Source of the DNA: Paramesorhizobium salinisoli
Lineage (GTDB): Bacteria > Pseudomonadota > Alphaproteobacteria > Rhizobiales > Rhizobiaceae
Length of the DNA stretch: 64,000 nt
Assembly: GCF_003335045.1 (NCBI RefSeq)
Contig: NZ_QOZG01000001.1
Coordinates: 248,001-312,000, forward strand
Reading direction: 5' to 3'
Both the position numbers and the translations under genes were made by a program. Numbering within the stretch: position 1 is the first letter of the stretch; every line of letters starts with the position of its first letter. Below, one piece after another: positions 1 to 9,396 of the stretch. The notes beneath the pieces are model-generated. The model was given only the letters and a program-made list of their open reading frames with translations. It had not been told where the DNA came from and made no database searches.

Positions 1-2114
1 CCCCAGAGATTGCCGCGCGCCATGCCGGAAACGCCGATCGTCATGCCGCCCGTCTTGCCGTTGGCGCTGAAGGAAAACTCTTTACCGTCCTTCTTGTCTG
101 CAGCCCCCACCTTCTTGTCTGTAGCCGAAGTGACGGCGCTGCCGACCAGCGTGATTTCACTGTCGGAGAAAAGTCCGGGATAGGTCTCGGCCCGCTTCGT
201 CAACGCACTGAACAGCGGCACGGAGGGATAACGGGTAGCCAGCGCCCGAACCAGTTCGGAAAGATCATCGGAAAGAACAGTCACATCGACCGATCCACTC
301 GGCTCCGCCTTGAACGGTTCGAACATCCCCGTCGCCGTCAGAGTAGCGCCGGCCATGTCGGAGAGGATCAGCCTGTCGATGTCGAAACGGCCCTCGCGAA
401 GCCGGAAGGCCGTATCGATGGAGGCCGCCTTGAAGCCGCCATGGCTGACCGGCCCTGCCTTCAGCGTCACGTCGATATCCTGGTCGATCAGCCGCGCCGC
501 GCCACTGTCGCCGGCAAAAAGTGTTGTGAGCGCTTCCAGCGCATCACCGTCGAGCGCTCCGCCTGCGAGCGCGAGTTGCATCGAAGGCAGCACGCCTTCC
601 TCCGACTGGCGCATGAATGAGCCCTTGAGCGACGCCCCGCCCAGCACCAGTTCCAGATCGTCGGCGCGCTGCACATCCTTGTGAAGGCTGACCTGGCCGG
701 AAAAACCCGCCGCCGGAAGCCGCCTTATCGCCTCGTCCACATCAGCCGTCAGCCATGCGGCAAAACCAGAGGGCTGACGCGAAGCCATCAGGAGATCTCC
801 GTCAAAGCCAAAATCCTCGCCGACCAGGAGCTTTCCTTTCGCCTCGATCTGGGTGCGTCCGGGAAGATCGGCCTTCAACTGCTTGATGCTCCACCCGTTT
901 CCGCCCGGCTCCGCCTGCACGGTCACATCGCGGATCGTGGTATCGCCGGCGATGATCGCCGGAAGACGCAAATCGACGCTGCCCGGAATGGTCGGGATCG
1001 GCACTCGGTCCATCAACCGTTGAAATGCGGCGATGCGATGCGAAAGCGGAACCGCCGGGGCGGCTTGCACGGAAGTCGCGCCGTCCTTCGTAGCCCCGGA
1101 CTCGACCAGCCCGCCCCCATCCAGCAGCACCTGCTGCCCATCGGCATTGATCATGAAGCGGGGAGCGTTGCCATAGTCGAACAGCGCCTTGCCATTGACC
1201 ACATAGGGATTATCGACCGGCCCCTGCTCCATGCGGAATTCCGGCATGTCGACCTTTGCATGATCGGCTGAAAATTTGCCGGTGATGCGGAGGTCGGCGA
1301 ACAACGGCCTTTCCTCCGGCAGGGTGACCCGTGACGCCTTGGCAGTGTTGCCGCCCCTGCTGCGCGTTGCCCCGGAAGCCACATCGGATGATCGCAGGGT
1401 GAAGGTACCGCCATAGGAAAGCGCTCCTTGAGTCAGCACCATGTCTCCGTCGGTCTCGAACACCGCCGGCATATCCTGCGGCAGGATGCTGGCGCGCACC
1501 CGCAATATGCCCTCGGGTTTGACCTCGCCGGTCGTTACGTCGAGAGCCGCCTTCTGGCCGTCGAGCGTCAACGTCCCGTCGAACCGCCAGGGCCCCGCGA
1601 GGCTCGTGGCCGCCATCGTCGCATTGAGATCGGAGATCACATGCTGACGGTTGTTGCCGCTGTCGCGCACATTGATCGAGCCATCGATGATCCGGAGGTT
1701 TTCCAGCTTGATCTGCGCCGGCTCCAGCCGCGTCGAAGGCCGGATCGCCCAGTCTACCTTGCCAGCCTTGTCGAGCGTGATCACCACATGCGGCTTTTCC
1801 ACCCGCATGTCGAAAATTAGGATCTGTCCGCGCAGGAACGGCATCAGCTCGGCGTCCATCGAAAATTTGTCGACGGTCATGACAGGCGCATCGCCCTTGT
1901 CGCCGACACGGACGTCGGAAAAGGTCACGGAGGGAAACGGCAGGAGCCGCGCATTGGCGCTGCCCGCGACCGTCACCGGACGGCCGAGAATCCGGCTGGC
2001 CTCGCGCTCGAAATCGGCGCGATAGCCCGTCCAGTCGACAAAAGGCGGCACAACCAGCGCCGCTGTCAGCAGCAGCACCAGCAAGCCACCGAGAAGTACA
2101 AAAACGCGACCCAA
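1..2114 (-). CDS. AsmA family protein, 3' part missing at window edge
   Basis: The open frame on the minus strand begins near 2114 and runs off the left edge, giving about 704 residues of an incomplete protein. It starts with one hydrophobic N-terminal segment (about residues 4-25, GRVFVLLGGLLVLLLTAAL), followed by VVPPFVDWTGYRADFEREAS, a typical opening of AsmA-like proteins. The rest is the low-complexity beta-rich body usual for this family, with repeated FDGTL- and ADLRI-like strands. AsmA-like proteins are inner-membrane anchored, face the periplasm and are implicated in lipid transport and outer-membrane homeostasis. The start is inferred as TTG at 2114 (protein opening MGRVFVLL), because an in-frame stop lies just upstream, no ATG fits and GGAG sits about 11 bases before it. 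The family call is firm; the exact start is not. Confidence 0.85.
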   Translation of the reverse strand, partial: MGRVFVLLGGLLVLLLTAALVVPPFVDWTGYRADFEREASRILGRPVTVAGSANARLLPFPSVTFSDVRVGDKGDAPVMTVDKFSMDAELMPFLRGQILIFDMRVEKPHVVITLDKAGKVDWAIRPSTRLEPAQIKLENLRIIDGSINVRDSGNNRQHVISDLNATMAATSLAGPWRFDGTLTLDGQKAALDVTTGEVKPEGILRVRASILPQDMPAVFETDGDMVLTQGALSYGGTFTLRSSDVASGATRSRGGNTAKASRVTLPEERPLFADLRITGKFSADHAKVDMPEFRMEQGPVDNPYVVNGKALFDYGNAPRFMINADGQQVLLDGGGLVESGATKDGATSVQAAPAVPLSHRIAAFQRLMDRVPIPTIPGSVDLRLPAIIAGDTTIRDVTVQAEPGGNGWSIKQLKADLPGRTQIEAKGKLLVGEDFGFDGDLLMASRQPSGFAAWLTADVDEAIRRLPAAGFSGQVSLHKDVQRADDLELVLGGASLKGSFMRQSEEGVLPSMQLALAGGALDGDALEALTTLFAGDSGAARLIDQDIDVTLKAGPVSHGGFKAASIDTAFRLREGRFDIDRLILSDMAGATLTATGMFEPFKAEPSGSVDVTVLSDDLSELVRALATRYPSVPLFSALTKRAETYPGLFSDSEITLVGSAVTSATDKKVGAADKKDGKEFSFSANGKTGGMTIGVSGMARGNLW

Positions 2115-2308
2115 ACCCTTGCTCCGGACAACCCTTGACGATCACGTAGCCGTGACAGCCCGCAACATAATGGCACCGATCCGGCGACAACAAGGCAAAT
2201 CGCATTTTGCACGCCGGAAAATGTAAGGTTCGGGGATTTTTCTACATCAATCAGATGGTGCCTGGACACTCCTCCGGCCCGCTGCACAATCTGAATCAAT
2301 CTCTCAGC

Positions 2309-3718
2309 CTACAGCCGTAAGATCTTGCCCGGATTCATGATATTGTCCGGATCGATCGCGCGCTTGATCGACCGCATGTAATCGACAGCGCCACCAAGCT
2401 CCAACTCGAGATATTTCATCTTGCCCTGCCCTATGCCGTGCTCGCCGGTGCAGGTGCCTTCCATGGCGATGGCGCGCAGCGCCAGGCGGTCCATGAATGC
2501 CTCGGCCTTGTCGATCTCGGCGAGGTCATTCGTGTCGAGCAGCAATTGCAGATGGAAATTGCCATCGCCGACATGGCCGACGATCGGCGCGAGCAGCCCG
2601 GTTTCGGCGAGATCCGCCTCCGTTTCACGGATGCAATCGGCAAGGCGCGAGATCGGCACGCAGACATCCGTGGCCACCGCTCGTGAGCCCGGGCGCAGCA
2701 AAAGCGCCGCGAAATAGGCGTCGTGACGCGCGCGCCACAGCCGGTCGCGCTCTTCCGCATTGGCGGTCCACAGGAAAGGCCCGCCACCATTCCCCGCCGC
2801 GATCTCGCCGAACAGCTCCGCCTGCTCCTTGACGCCCGTTTCGCTGCCGTGAAACTCGACGAACAGATAGGGCTGCGGTTCATAGGGTAGTTTCGAATGG
2901 GCGATCAGCGCCTGCATCTGCAGCGTGTTGACCAACTCGATACGCGCGACGGGAATGCCCATCTGGATCGTCTCGATGACTGTGCGGCAGGCCGCCTCGA
3001 CGCTTGGGAACGGGCAGACGCCGCCCGAGATCGCCTGCGGAATGCCGTAGAGCTTCAAGGTGAGTTCGGTGATGATGCCGAGCGTCCCCTCCGAGCCGAT
3101 CAGCAGACGGGTGAGATCGTAGCCGGCGGCGGTCTTCTTGACGCGCTTGGCCGTGGTGATCAGCCGCCCATCAGGCATCACCGCTTTCAACGCCAGCACA
3201 TTCTCGCGCATCGTGCCGTAGCGCACCGCATTGGTGCCGGACGCACGCGTCGCCGCCATGCCTCCGAGGCTGGCATTGGCGCCGGGATCGATGGGGAAGA
3301 AAAGCCCGGTATCGCGCAAATATTCGTTGAGTTCGCGCCTGGTGACACCGGGCTCGACCACGCAGTCGAGATCGTCCGCATTGACGCGGATGACGCGGTT
3401 CATCCGGGAGAGATCGAGCGAAACGCCGCCCGCCGGCGCATTCACCTGACCTTCGAGCGACGAGCCTGCACCGAAGGCGACGATCGGCACGCGGTGCTCG
3501 CTGCAGATCCGCACGACTTCCTGCACCTCTTCCGCATTCTCCGCAAAGATGACGATGTCAGGCGCCTGCGTCGGCACATAGGTGGTCGTGTGGCCGTGCT
3601 GCTCGCGGATCGCCTGCCCTGTCTGCGCCCGTTCGCCAAAACGCTGCTTGAGAATGGCAGCGGCCGCCGCGATACCGACTTCGTTGCGATCAAGCGCGAC
3701 CGCATCTCTAAGCGACAT
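2309..3718 (-). CDS. FAD-linked oxidase, GlcD/D-lactate dehydrogenase (cytochrome) type
   Basis: This 469-residue protein has the VAO/PCMH-type FAD domain in the N-terminal half, with AFGAGSSLEGQ and a GGMAATRASGTNAVRYG stretch near residues 100-170. The C-terminal half is FAD-oxidase_C, ending in GEHGIGQGKMKYLELELG. Such enzymes oxidise 2-hydroxy acids (D-lactate, glycolate or D-2-hydroxyglutarate) and pass electrons to cytochrome c or the quinone pool. The ATG at 3718 follows AAGGAG at good spacing. It lies 41 bases downstream of the UPF0303 gene on the same strand, probably in one transcript. The substrate cannot be decided from sequence; the length and His/Glu motifs fit the D-lactate dehydrogenase branch. 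Confidence 0.88.
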   Translation of the reverse strand: MSLRDAVALDRNEVGIAAAAAILKQRFGERAQTGQAIREQHGHTTTYVPTQAPDIVIFAENAEEVQEVVRICSEHRVPIVAFGAGSSLEGQVNAPAGGVSLDLSRMNRVIRVNADDLDCVVEPGVTRRELNEYLRDTGLFFPIDPGANASLGGMAATRASGTNAVRYGTMRENVLALKAVMPDGRLITTAKRVKKTAAGYDLTRLLIGSEGTLGIITELTLKLYGIPQAISGGVCPFPSVEAACRTVIETIQMGIPVARIELVNTLQMQALIAHSKLPYEPQPYLFVEFHGSETGVKEQAELFGEIAAGNGGGPFLWTANAEERDRLWRARHDAYFAALLLRPGSRAVATDVCVPISRLADCIRETEADLAETGLLAPIVGHVGDGNFHLQLLLDTNDLAEIDKAEAFMDRLALRAIAMEGTCTGEHGIGQGKMKYLELELGGAVDYMRSIKRAIDPDNIMNPGKILRL

Positions 3719-3759
3719 CGCCGTTCTCCTTGATTGTCAGATTGAACTTGACGCCCGCA

Positions 3760-4257
3760 TCATGCCTGCGCGAGAGCCAGGGCGGCGGGATCGGCACCGA
3801 GCACGGCGGCAAGCGCCTTGACGACCAAATTATGGTCCTCGCGCTGCGGCAGGCCGGAAACGATCGCCACGCCGATGATCCCGGCACCCTTCACGCGGAT
3901 CGGAAAACCGCCCCCGGCAAGCGCGTAATCCTGCACGTCGACAGCACGGTGCGGCGGGAACATGCGATCCTCGCGATCCTGCTCCAGCACGAGGCGATAG
4001 CTGCTGGCGAGGAAGCGCTGAACGACATTGAACTTGCGGCGCACCCATTCCTGATTGTCCGCCGTCGCACCCGACGTGGTCGCATAGAACAGCCTCCGGT
4101 CCCACAGGCTGATCTCGATGGCAACGCCGAGCCCGTCCTCAAGCGCGAAATCGCGTATCCGGCTTCCCAGCGCGAATGCCGCCACCTCGTCGAAAGCATC
4201 AAAAACAAGCGTCTTTTCCTGAACGAGAATTTTGTCGATATCTTCGCGATGGCCCAT
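3760..4257 (-). CDS. UPF0303 / heme-degrading-domain family protein
   Basis: The product is a 165-residue cytosolic protein without a signal peptide or membrane segment. It matches the UPF0303 family, which is related to the GlcG/HbpS (DUF336) fold. Visible family features are the central WDRRLFYATTSGATADNQEW segment and the C-terminal GAGIIGVAIVSGLPQREDH stretch. GGAGGAG stands six bases before the ATG. GlcG/HbpS relatives often neighbour FAD-linked 2-hydroxy-acid oxidases, and the next gene here is one, so a shared role in hydroxy-acid or redox metabolism is a reasonable inference. The biochemical function of UPF0303 itself is not established. Confidence 0.85.
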   Translation of the reverse strand: MGHREDIDKILVQEKTLVFDAFDEVAAFALGSRIRDFALEDGLGVAIEISLWDRRLFYATTSGATADNQEWVRRKFNVVQRFLASSYRLVLEQDREDRMFPPHRAVDVQDYALAGGGFPIRVKGAGIIGVAIVSGLPQREDHNLVVKALAAVLGADPAALALAQA

Positions 4258-4390
4258 TCGTCACTCCTCCGAAACCGGCTGTTCTTTTGCTCTTTTCAGG
4301 TCGAGATTGCAATGCCTCGCCACCCGGTGCGATGTAGGATGCCACCGCTCCGTGCTTGATTGATGACGCGGTTGCGGCTAGTGACGCGCC

Positions 4391-5470
4391 ATGCAGAATA
4401 AAACACACAAGGGCGGCCTGCCCGACAATCCGGAACAGCACGAATTCATCGTGACCGCCGTTTTCAAGCGTGACGTGTTTTCCGAGACCCGTGCCGGCTA
4501 CTTCGTCGGCGACCAGGAAACGCGGGTAATCCACCGGCTGGTCAGCGCCGCCCCCTGGTGGTCGCGGCCGATCGCCTGGATATTGGCGGGCCGCGAGATA
4601 CGCGGCCTGAAGACCGTGCGTGGCCTCAAGGGCGTCCCGCAATTGATCGTCGCCGACCGCCATGGCCTCTACCGCTCCTGGACGGAAGGCACGCCGCTGC
4701 ATCTCGCCCGTCCCGCTAATCCGCAATGGTACCGCAGCGCCCACCGCATTCTGCGCGACATGCGCCGTCTTGGTGTCACCCACAACGATCTGGCCAAGCC
4801 GCAAAACTGGCTGATGACGCCCGAAGGCGACGCCGCAGTGATCGATTTCCAGCTCGCCTCGGTCCACCGCCGTCGCGGATCGCTCTACCGCATGATGGCC
4901 TATGAGGATTTCCGCCATCTCATCAAGCAGAAGCGGGCCTTCGCCAGGCACCTGATGACGCCGACCGAAAAGCGCATCCTGGCGCGCCGCTCCCTGCCCT
5001 CGCGCATCTGGCGGGCAACCGGCAAAAAGCTCTACAATCTCGTCACCCGCAGCCTTTTCCACTGGTCGGACGGCGAAGGCACCGGCGACCGCATCGACAA
5101 TGAAGGCCCGGCGATCATCGCCGCGCTGAAGTCCGATCCCCGCGTCAAGGACGTGGCGCTGGCGCTCTATTCGCTCCCCGCCAAGGGCGTCGGCATCTAT
5201 GCCTTCGTCGAAACCGCGACGGCCGACGAACGCAGCCTCCGCGCGCGGCTGAAGGACCTTCGGGTGGAACTGGTCCAGCCGGTCGCCCACCTGCCCCGCC
5301 GCGCCGACGGAACCGTGCGCGACGATATCCTGCGCCTGATCGCCATGAACCAGATGACGGAACTCGACGATCTCCTGGCACGCGAGCCGGAGATGCGCCC
5401 GCTGGTCGAGGCGCTCGCCGCCCATCGGCTTAATTTCACCGACCGCCGGGTGACGCAGTTGGAGCGCTGA
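4391..5470 (+). CDS. Kinase-fold protein with C-terminal domain resembling acyl-CoA synthetase C-lobe
   Basis: This 359-residue protein carries a shortened protein-kinase-like fold in residues 20-190. The catalytic-loop motif is HNDLAKPQNW at 131-140, and the Mg-binding DFQ is at 152-154 in place of DFG, as in LPS-kinase and RIO-like families. A classical N-lobe glycine loop is not obvious. Residues about 238-318 (AIIAALKSDPRVKDVALALY, then LVQPVAHLPRRADGTVRDDI) look like the small C-terminal domain of AMP-forming acyl-CoA synthetases, but the usual TGK is DGT. That second assignment is my pattern reading and needs a profile search. The gene is monocistronic and divergent from the UPF0303 operon. 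No strong ribosome-binding site is seen before the ATG. Substrate unknown. Confidence 0.7.
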   Translation: MQNKTHKGGLPDNPEQHEFIVTAVFKRDVFSETRAGYFVGDQETRVIHRLVSAAPWWSRPIAWILAGREIRGLKTVRGLKGVPQLIVADRHGLYRSWTEGTPLHLARPANPQWYRSAHRILRDMRRLGVTHNDLAKPQNWLMTPEGDAAVIDFQLASVHRRRGSLYRMMAYEDFRHLIKQKRAFARHLMTPTEKRILARRSLPSRIWRATGKKLYNLVTRSLFHWSDGEGTGDRIDNEGPAIIAALKSDPRVKDVALALYSLPAKGVGIYAFVETATADERSLRARLKDLRVELVQPVAHLPRRADGTVRDDILRLIAMNQMTELDDLLAREPEMRPLVEALAAHRLNFTDRRVTQLER

Positions 5471-5505
5471 GGATAAAGAGGTTCTTGTTTTGCTGGAATC
5501 GGGAG

Positions 5506-5666
5506 GCACCCCCCTCTGTCCTGCCGGACATCTCCCCCACAAGGAGGGAGATTGACTGACACAACTTTCAGCGTTCCTTTGTAAGCGTTTGCGGTTGGTG
5601 CAAACCTTCATGAAGGCTAATCTCCCTCCTTGTGGGGGAGATGGGCGGCAGCCCAGAGGAGGGTGC
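5506..5666. repeat. Large intergenic inverted repeat with 48-base arms
   Basis: The left arm is 5506-5553 and the right arm 5619-5666. They are reverse complements with about five mismatches in 48 positions, and the inner 25 bases (core CTCCCCCACAAGGAGGGAG) pair perfectly. The 65-base centre is unrelated to the arms. It fills most of the 283-base gap between the kinase-like gene and the dienelactone hydrolase gene, which converge here. It would fold into a long hairpin and could end transcription from both sides. Its look matches the dispersed palindromic intergenic repeats of rhizobial genomes; copy number cannot be judged from this window. Confidence 0.85.
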
Positions 5667-5753
5667 TATTCCGCCCGCATTTCCAGCTAAGGCCCCTGCC
5701 GACAAGGCAGAGGAGATTAAAACGACGTGCGCTTCAGTTGAAGCCCAACCCAC

Positions 5754-6632
5754 TCACCCCAGATATTTCCTGAAAAACCCAATCGTCCGCCCCCATGCGA
5801 GATCGGCTGCCTCCTTATTATAGCGCGCCGCCGACGTGTCATTGTTGAAGGCGTGGTTGGCGCCTTCATAGACATGGATCTCGAATGTCTTGCCGTCCTT
5901 CTCCAGCGCGGCCTTGTAGGCCTCGATCCCGGCATTGATGCGCTCGTCGAGTCCGGCATATTGCAAGAGCAACGGCGCCTTGATCTTTGCCACCTCGTCC
6001 GTCTTGGGCTGGCGTCCATAATAGGCGACGCCGGCCCCCAAATCCGGCGCATTGACCGCAAGATCGTTGACCAGCGCGCCACCCCAGCAGAAGCCGACCG
6101 CGCCGACCTTGCCAGTCGTCAGATCATTCTCTTTGAGATATGCGACCGTCGCCACGGCGTTGGCGATGGTGGCCTTTGGATCGAGCCCCCCGATCATCTC
6201 GCGCGCCTTGTCCTCGTCGGCGGGCGTGCCGCCTGAGGGCGATAGGAAATCCGGGGCAAGCGCCACGAAGCCTTCCAGCGCCACGCGCCGCGCGACATCG
6301 CGGATATGGTCGTTGAGCCCGCGGTTCTCATGAATGACGATAACGGCGGGCAGCTTGGCCGTACTGCCTGCGGGCCGGGCCATATAACCCGTCATCTCGG
6401 TGGTGCCCGCGCCCGGATAGGTGATATCCACAGCCGTGATGCGCTGGTCGTCCGCAGCTATGATCGCGGCCTGCGCCGAATTCGCCGCCAACATCGGCGC
6501 GATCATCGCGGCCGCCGCACCTGAGCCCGCAAGCTTCGTCAGCCTTTCCATGAAGCCGCGCCGGTCGAGGGTCAGATGGGTGTATTCGTCATAGGCATCG
6601 ATCATGGCCTGGGTGATGACAGGCTTTTCCAT
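5754..6632 (-). CDS. Dienelactone hydrolase family protein with Tat-type leader
   Basis: The product is a 292-residue alpha/beta hydrolase of the dienelactone hydrolase family. The Cys nucleophile lies in GFCWGG, the Asp in AGLDERI and the His in GANHAF, so the Cys-Asp-His triad is complete. The N-terminus carries DRRGFMERL followed by an Ala-rich hydrophobic stretch ending in ANSAQA, which resembles a twin-arginine signal and suggests export to the periplasm; classical dienelactone hydrolases are cytosolic. The leader is preceded by a 23-residue n-region, long but usual for this subfamily. AGGAG stands seven bases before the ATG. The true substrate is probably not a chlorocatechol intermediate, since no such pathway genes are near. 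Confidence 0.88.
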   Translation of the reverse strand: MEKPVITQAMIDAYDEYTHLTLDRRGFMERLTKLAGSGAAAAMIAPMLAANSAQAAIIAADDQRITAVDITYPGAGTTEMTGYMARPAGSTAKLPAVIVIHENRGLNDHIRDVARRVALEGFVALAPDFLSPSGGTPADEDKAREMIGGLDPKATIANAVATVAYLKENDLTTGKVGAVGFCWGGALVNDLAVNAPDLGAGVAYYGRQPKTDEVAKIKAPLLLQYAGLDERINAGIEAYKAALEKDGKTFEIHVYEGANHAFNNDTSAARYNKEAADLAWGRTIGFFRKYLG

Positions 6633-6857
6633 CGCTCTTCTCCTGCTGGGAACACTTCCATCAGGATAAACGGCTGAGCATTTCGATCAAGCATAAGCGG
6701 GCGAGCCATCGCGCATCTTTTCAGGCTCCTTGACGATGCCGCAACGCCTTGAATTGCCGTTGAATTCCGATGAAAATCGATTTTTCGCGGCGGGATTCAC
6801 ACACTATTTCCGCCCTTTTGCTGGCGTTTCGGCCCCGAATCACTACATCAGGAGGAA

Positions 6858-9332
6858 ATGTCAGATTTTCCGGACGACATGCCTTTCTTCGGGGATTCTG
6901 CCGCGCCGCGTGCGCAGGCGGGTGGCGCGCGCGCGCCCGAAGGTATCGCAGCCCGCGCGATGAAGGCTCGCGCCGCCGCTCCGGGCTACCTCCAGGGCCT
7001 CAATCCTGAACAGCGCCTCGCCGTGGAGACAACCGAGGGTCCGCTCCTGGTACTGGCGGGTGCGGGCACCGGCAAGACGCGCGTTCTCACTACCCGTATC
7101 GCCCATATCCTGTCGCTCGGTCTTGCCTACCCCTCACAGATCCTCGCCGTCACCTTCACCAACAAGGCGGCCCGCGAGATGAAGGAGCGCATCGGCGTCC
7201 TCGTCGGTGGCGCGGTGGAGGGCATGCCGTGGCTTGGCACCTTCCATTCCATCGGCGTCAAGATCCTGCGCCGGCATGCGGAACTCGCCGGCCTCCGATC
7301 AGATTTCACCATCCTGGACACCGATGATGTCATCCGCCTGATCAAGCAGTTGATCCAGGCCGACGGGCTCGACGACAAGCGCTGGCCGGCGCGCACCTTT
7401 GCCAATATGATCGACGGCTGGAAGAACAAGGGCCTCGGACCCTCCGAAATTCCGGAGGGCGACGCGCGCTCCTTTGCCAATGGCAAGGGCCGTCAGCTTT
7501 ATCAGGCCTATCAAGACCGGCTGAAGACGCTCAACGCCTGCGATTTCGGCGACCTGCTCTGTCACCCCATCCGCATCCTGCGCGCCAACCCCGATATCCT
7601 CCGGGAATATAATGCCCGGTTCAAATACATCCTCGTCGACGAATATCAGGATACGAATACCGCACAATATATGTGGCTGAGACTGCTGGCGCAGCGGCCT
7701 CAAACACAGCGCGGCGAGAAAGAGCCGATCAACATTTGCTGCGTCGGCGACGACGACCAGTCGATCTATGGCTGGCGCGGTGCGGAAGTGGACAATATCC
7801 TGCGCTTTGAAAAAGATTTTCCGGGCGCTTCCGTCGTCCGGCTCGAGCGCAACTACCGTTCCACTGCCCATATTCTCGGCGCCGCCTCACATCTGATCGC
7901 ACATAATGAGGGCCGGCTCGGCAAGACCCTGTTCACCGAAGCTGCCAACCCCGACGACGACCGGGTGCATGTCCATGCCGCCTGGGATTCCGAGGAGGAA
8001 GCCCGCGCCGTCGGTGAGACGATCGAGCAGGCCCAACGCAGGGGCCACAATCTCAACGACATGGCGATATTGGTCCGCGCCTCGTTCCAGATGCGCGAGT
8101 TCGAAGACCGTTTCGTCACGCTCGGCCTCAACTACCGCGTCGTCGGCGGCCCGCGTTTCTACGAGCGGCTCGAAATCCGCGATGCGATGGCCTATTTCCG
8201 CGTTGTCGCCCAACCCGCCGACGATCTCGCCTTCGAGCGCGTCGTCAACACGCCGAAGCGCGGATTGGGTGAGGCTGCGATCCGTCAAGTGCATGATTAT
8301 GCCCGCGCCCGCGACATTCCGATGCTCGCCGCCGCTACCGATCTGGTGGCGACAGAGGAACTGAAACCCAAGCCGCGTTCGGCGCTGAAGCAAGTGGTCG
8401 ATAATTTCAACCGCTGGCATTCGCTTCTCGATTCCAAGCCCCATACGGAACTCGCCGAAATGATTCTCGACGAGAGCGGCTATACCGCCATGTGGCAGAA
8501 CGACCGCACGGCGGAAGCGCCGGGCCGGCTGGAAAACCTGAAGGAGCTCATCCGCTCCATGGAGGAGTATGAGAGCCTGCGCAGCTTCCTCGAACATGTC
8601 GCGCTGGTGATGGATGCCGAGCAAAACGAGGAACTCGACGCCGTCAACATCATGACGCTGCACTCCGCCAAGGGGCTGGAATTCGAGACCGTGTTCCTGC
8701 CCGGCTGGGAGGAAGGCCTTTTCCCGCATCAGCGCTCGCTTGATGAAGGCGGTCGCTCCGGGCTGGAGGAAGAGCGCCGCCTCGCCTATGTCGGCCTGAC
8801 GCGCGCCAAGAAGAATTTGCACATCTGGTTCGTCTCCAACCGCCGCATCCATGGCATGTGGCAATCGACCATCCCCTCACGCTTTCTCGAAGAACTGCCC
8901 GAGGCGCATGTCGAAGTGGCGGAATCAAGCAATTCCTATGGCGGCTATGGCCAGTCTCGCTTCGATCGCGCCGATCCTTTCCAGAACAGCTATTCCACGC
9001 CCGGCTGGCAACGCGCCCAGCAGAACCGTTCTGAAGCGACGCGCTCGAACTGGGGCTCGCGCTCGGGCGCCAATGTCGAGCGCATCGGCTATGGCGAAGC
9101 CGATTCAGGCTTCGGCGCCGGACGTGGTTCGGTCAAGGGCCGCACCATCGATGGCGAACTGGTGGCAAAATCCGTGTCCGACACGCCATCTGCCTTCAAG
9201 CCCGGCGACCGCGTCTTTCATACCAAGTTCGGCAATGGCAACGTCGCTTCCATCGACGGAAACAAGCTCACCATCGATTTCGATCGCGCTGGCCAGAAGC
9301 GCGTATTGGACAGTTTTGTGCAGAAGGCGTGA
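6858..9332 (+). CDS. uvrD: ATP-dependent DNA helicase UvrD/PcrA (helicase II)
   Basis: This 824-residue superfamily 1A helicase unwinds DNA 3' to 5' in nucleotide excision and mismatch repair. Walker A is AGAGTGKTRVL, motif II is LVDEYQDTN, motif III is GDDDQSIYGWRGA, motif IV includes RLERNYRST, and motifs V-VI are TLHSAKGLEFETVFLPGWEEG and LAYVGLTRAKK. The last about 50 residues (KPGDRVFHTKFGNGNVASID) form the Tudor-like C-terminal domain typical of PcrA/UvrD. The Gly/Ser/Arg-rich linker between about residues 690 and 770 is variable in the family. The ATG at 6858 follows AGGAGG closely. The gene stands alone, with no clear terminator before the convergent creA gene. Confidence 0.95.
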   Translation: MSDFPDDMPFFGDSAAPRAQAGGARAPEGIAARAMKARAAAPGYLQGLNPEQRLAVETTEGPLLVLAGAGTGKTRVLTTRIAHILSLGLAYPSQILAVTFTNKAAREMKERIGVLVGGAVEGMPWLGTFHSIGVKILRRHAELAGLRSDFTILDTDDVIRLIKQLIQADGLDDKRWPARTFANMIDGWKNKGLGPSEIPEGDARSFANGKGRQLYQAYQDRLKTLNACDFGDLLCHPIRILRANPDILREYNARFKYILVDEYQDTNTAQYMWLRLLAQRPQTQRGEKEPINICCVGDDDQSIYGWRGAEVDNILRFEKDFPGASVVRLERNYRSTAHILGAASHLIAHNEGRLGKTLFTEAANPDDDRVHVHAAWDSEEEARAVGETIEQAQRRGHNLNDMAILVRASFQMREFEDRFVTLGLNYRVVGGPRFYERLEIRDAMAYFRVVAQPADDLAFERVVNTPKRGLGEAAIRQVHDYARARDIPMLAAATDLVATEELKPKPRSALKQVVDNFNRWHSLLDSKPHTELAEMILDESGYTAMWQNDRTAEAPGRLENLKELIRSMEEYESLRSFLEHVALVMDAEQNEELDAVNIMTLHSAKGLEFETVFLPGWEEGLFPHQRSLDEGGRSGLEEERRLAYVGLTRAKKNLHIWFVSNRRIHGMWQSTIPSRFLEELPEAHVEVAESSNSYGGYGQSRFDRADPFQNSYSTPGWQRAQQNRSEATRSNWGSRSGANVERIGYGEADSGFGAGRGSVKGRTIDGELVAKSVSDTPSAFKPGDRVFHTKFGNGNVASIDGNKLTIDFDRAGQKRVLDSFVQKA

Positions 9333-9396
9333 GATCTACCGGCGCGCTGACGCCAGAATCATGGCCCAAAGCACCCTGTCCTCATAGCTCGCCCGC

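Noticed and set aside
1210-2205. 331-codon minus-strand frame in the AsmA region
   Set aside because: It is out of frame with the AsmA-like translation, which has a membrane anchor and continues to the window edge.
4199-5611. Long 470-codon minus-strand frame over the kinase-like gene
   Set aside because: It has no family motifs and no ribosome site, and is antisense to a gene with clear kinase motifs; in GC-rich DNA such shadow frames are expected.
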